A stretch of DNA of 64,000 nucleotides. Origin: Lachnospiraceae bacterium (GTDB lineage Bacteria > Bacillota > Clostridia > Lachnospirales > Lachnospiraceae). Where the stretch lies: positions 43,260 to 107,259 of the forward strand of contig SVFH01000009.1 of the NCBI GenBank assembly GCA_015056945.1. The letters are read 5' to 3'. Shown in pieces: positions 62,552-64,000 of the stretch. Both the position numbers and the translations under genes were made by a program. Within the stretch, counting starts at the first letter, position 1, and the number at the start of each line of letters is the position of its first letter. Below the pieces are notes generated by a model that saw nothing but the letters and a program-made list of their open reading frames with translations, had not been told where the DNA came from and searched no databases.

Positions 62552-62617
62552 CTCCGCGCCGAGCACGGTCGCGACAGCGACATCTTCCTTGCGTGCGAGT
62601 GTGCATCAATCGCGGAG
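62552..62617 (+). repeat. GC-rich dispersed repeat, copy D
   Basis: CTCCGCGCCGAGCACGGTCG, then CGACAGCGACATCTTCCTTG, CGTGCGAGTGTGCATCAATC and final GCGGAG. CTCCGCG and CGCGGAG form terminal inverted repeats of seven bases. The body matches copies A-C. It lies between the PadR promoter and the two hairpins that follow. Confidence 0.82.
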
Positions 62618-62620
62618 CGT

Positions 62621-62703
62621 TTTAACATATGGGAAAGTTCTTATCAATAACTTTCCCATATGTTAAATAACGGTAATTCTAAAAATGAACTTTAGAATTA
62701 CCG
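62621..62703. repeat. Two tandem perfect hairpins
   Basis: First: a 19-base perfect stem (62621-62639 with 62649-62667; AACATATGGGAAAGTT core) and a nine-base loop. Second: CGGTAATTCTAAA/TTTAGAATTACCG (62671-62683 with 62691-62703), 13 bp and a seven-base loop. The second lies 22 bases after the stop of the C_GCAxxG_C_C gene and may end its transcript; T-runs are poor. The first resembles the 60693 hairpin in base order. Confidence 0.6.
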
Positions 62704-62724
62704 CTACTTTATTCCTTATCAGTT

Positions 62725-63171
62725 TTAACAAAGACCTTCTGAAATCATTTCATCCAATATCGAAGCTGCGCTCTCTACCATTTGGGGACATAATGTTCTA
62801 AACAAATTCTGCTCTTGAATAACAATCATATCTTCTTTCTTCGTAAGATCATATCCCAGTAACTCACGGCAAACCACGCTACCGTTTTTCTCAGTAAAAC
62901 GATTCATGAATTCCTCCGAAACGGCATAAGCCTTTGCTTTACTTTCCGCGTCTTTGCTCTCGCAATGTCCGCACCGTAAGCCCAGAACCATCAATGCACC
63001 CGCAACAGCTCCGCACAACTCGCCTTTTCTTTCACCACCACCGAAATTCGTAGCTACTTTCAAAGCTGTTTTTTCGTCCATTCCCATCTCAGTTGAAAAA
63101 GCGGTAAATACCCCTTGCGAACAGTTAAAATTATTATTGTAGTACTCCAATGCTTTCTCTACATGATTCAT
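62725..63171 (-). CDS. C_GCAxxG_C_C-family redox-type protein
   Basis: 148 residues. The defining spaced cysteines are present: NNFNCSQGVF, the core ELCGAVAGALMVLG (C-GxxxG), LRCGHCES, SVVCRELLGYDL and LFRTLCPQMV. The family is widespread in anaerobes, probably binds a metal or cluster, and its function is unknown. The ATG at 63171 is chosen over the preceding GTG; GGAGG is seven bases upstream. A small gene with its own promoter lies directly upstream, 27 bases away. Confidence 0.92.
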   Translation of the reverse strand: MNHVEKALEYYNNNFNCSQGVFTAFSTEMGMDEKTALKVATNFGGGERKGELCGAVAGALMVLGLRCGHCESKDAESKAKAYAVSEEFMNRFTEKNGSVVCRELLGYDLTKKEDMIVIQEQNLFRTLCPQMVESAASILDEMISEGLC

Positions 63172-63198
63172 CACAATTCCTCCTACAGTTTAAAAACT

Positions 63199-63357
63199 CT
63201 ATATATACTCAATCGGCAACGCTATAAGATTCTCTCGTAAATACGTTTTTTTATCGATTAAACAAAGGATAACTCCCATCCCACGTTGCTTCTCATTTAC
63301 CTTATCCAGAACTTTATTCGCTGCTCCCATTTTAGCTACAGGATTACCTGACATCAT
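63199..63357 (-). CDS. Possible small protein (52 residues), unknown
   Basis: An open frame with an AAGGAG site six bases before the ATG at 63357, a promoter upstream and the same direction as the C_GCAxxG_C_C gene 27 bases on. The product starts MMSGNPVAKMGAANKVLDKV, continues NEKQRGMGVILCLIDKKTYL and ends LPIEYI. I do not recognise it; it may be a truncated gene end or a genuine small protein cotranscribed with the downstream gene. Confidence 0.42.
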   Translation of the reverse strand: MMSGNPVAKMGAANKVLDKVNEKQRGMGVILCLIDKKTYLRENLIALPIEYI

Positions 63358-63371
63358 CAGAGTCTCCTTTT

Positions 63372-63426
63372 TATGGCAAATCTAAAGTCAAATTTTATTT
63401 TAGCCATAGATTTCCTGGATTGTCAA
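63372..63426 (-). promoter_or_regulatory. Promoter with overlapping dyad upstream of the small gene
   Basis: On the minus strand TTGACA (63421-63426), 18 bases, TAAAAT (63397-63402). A dyad TATGGC ... GCCATA (63372-63408), with further A/T symmetry inside, overlaps the -10 and could be an operator. The rest of the space up to about 63620 shows no gene. Confidence 0.5.
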
Positions 63427-63626
63427 CTTTTCATCCATAATGAATGTAACTGGTTTCCATATGAAATTATGCGTATTTCCTCTAATTACAAACTCTTCTT
63501 TCAATACAACAAAAGACATTTCGGTTCGTTTTTACCAAAATATCTTTTATCTTGCACTATACCATTTTCTTCTTACTTCCTAACCACGCAATCCCACATA
63601 CTTCCATATATCCTACCACAGCCACA

Positions 63627-63935
63627 ATGGATGACTCAATACCGAATTCTCCACCTGTCAGAGAAGTCGGCGCCATCAACACCTTTGCCAAAAAACACGA
63701 AAATGATGAAATCCATCAGGCGTACACAAAAGCATACCGCCGGATGGACTCCAGAAAACGCACTATGTATATTTCCAAGAAAGAATTTACCGAATGGAGC
63801 AAAACTGCCCGTGAAAAGCGTAAACTTTGCAAAGAGGGTCAGATTACCCTTGCAGAATTTCAGGCTTGGCTGGATAAAGCAACTCAACCAATCTCCTTGC
63901 GGCTTCTTTCGTATCTTCCGGTGAACCGAAAGTAG
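63627..63935 (+). pseudogene. Gene fragment with a plasmid/mobile-element-type C-terminus (DUF6076-like)
   Basis: The frame reads HENDEIHQAYTKAYRRMDSR, KRTMYISKKEFTEWSKTARE and [18 protein letters not shown], which looks like the C-terminal helical part of DUF6076-like proteins (low certainty). There is no ribosome site or convincing start, so the 5' part is missing. After WLDKA the frame runs on for 17 residues antisense to the end of dapL before a stop, suggesting its own stop was lost at a junction near 63885. Start coordinate is the first in-frame ATG and is only nominal. Confidence 0.45.
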
Positions 63936-64000
63936 AAAAACGGAAATATCCTTCACCACAAGCGCCAAAACCTTCGCCCGGTGTGCCGACTACCTGTATC
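63844..64000 (-). CDS. dapL: LL-diaminopimelate aminotransferase, C-terminal end (cut by window edge)
   Basis: Only the last 51 residues are visible: [39 protein letters not shown], then [10 protein letters not shown] and stop. The TPGxGFGxxGEGYFR stretch is the typical end of DapL, which converts tetrahydrodipicolinate directly to LL-diaminopimelate for lysine and peptidoglycan. The final ten residues extend past the normal end of the family and are antisense to the convergent gene fragment, so the native stop seems to have been lost. Other class-I/II aminotransferases are possible but fit less well. Confidence 0.8.
   Translation of the reverse strand, partial: IQVVGTPGEGFGACGEGYFRFSTFGSPEDTKEAARRLVELLYPAKPEILQG

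Noticed and set aside
63373..63924. 183-codon frame on the plus strand
   Set aside because: Overlaps the promoter of the small minus-strand gene and the better-supported gene fragment in another frame; no family match or ribosome site.

Overview
The window looks like a chromosomal segment of an anaerobic, spore-forming, probably motile member of the Clostridia, most likely a Lachnospiraceae species. Support comes from the AT-rich base composition, an alpha/beta small acid-soluble spore protein, strong AGGAGG-type ribosome binding sites, a perfect CIRCE element, a methyl-accepting chemotaxis protein, GGDEF and HAAS/PadR modules, and the style of the housekeeping proteins (TypA, CarB, GlyA, MutY, RsmH). 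No phage, integrase, transposase, CRISPR array or rRNA operon was seen. Most genes are on the minus strand.

Layout. 1-1552: start of trigger factor, a spore protein and a DJ-1/PfpI protein. 1576-11020: one tight minus-strand gene string coding for a small membrane protein, two sugar-type ABC permeases, an HlyD-like adaptor, a MacB-core-like protein, a very large solute-binding lipoprotein and an HflK/HflC-like SPFH pair. It has no ATPase and is the oddest locus in the window. 11133-12603: tRNA-Arg(ACG) and a CapA-like enzyme. 12700-15314: a metal-responsive ArsR regulator with two operator-like palindromes, a free HMA chaperone and a CadA/ZntA-type pump. 15306-21381: two membrane-anchored BMP-type ligand-binding proteins, overlapping a hybrid histidine kinase and followed by a REC-GGDEF protein. 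21582-28765: ABC-F protein, chemoreceptor, glutamate racemase, subtilisin-like protease and a DUF3592-like membrane protein. 28937-44467: core genes (typA, mrp-type ATPase, carB with a PurF-like protein lacking the catalytic cysteine, htpG under CIRCE, ppiC-type foldase, glyA, ybaK, mutY) plus a GGDEF/DUF1349 chimeric relic. 44573-49232: lipoproteins, rhodanese, purine permease plus apt, YczE-type protein. 49276-54216: OLD-family nuclease with a four-cysteine insert, a divergent RsmH paralogue, a 634-base gene-free stretch with a candidate structured RNA, an HTH/Cys-motif protein, and a PH-domain/EF-hand pair. 54209-64000: ECF-S/DUF1893 fusion, YugP, AlkD, a four-gene ABC-2/LytTR/DUF3021 cassette, MntP behind a yybP-ykoY (manganese) riboswitch, a HAAS-FtsW fusion with its PadR regulator, a C_GCAxxG_C_C protein, and at the right edge the 3' end of dapL joined head-on to a gene fragment.

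How parts work together. Envelope and quality-control functions recur: HflK/HflC, PpiC, HtpG, trigger factor, YugP and S8 peptidase. Metal homeostasis appears twice: ArsR/HMA/P-type ATPase for soft metals, and the Mn riboswitch with MntP. Purine and pyrimidine functions appear as the PurF-like protein with CarB and the NCS2 permease with Apt. Signalling appears as the BMP/kinase/GGDEF string, the chemoreceptor and the LytTR cassette. Four intergenic copies of one GC-rich structured repeat lie at 25065-25259, 45376-45434 and 62552-62617.

Limits: all family assignments come from reading motifs by eye. No database search, RNA folding or alignment was run. Start codons were chosen from ribosome binding sites and several differ from the longest open frame.
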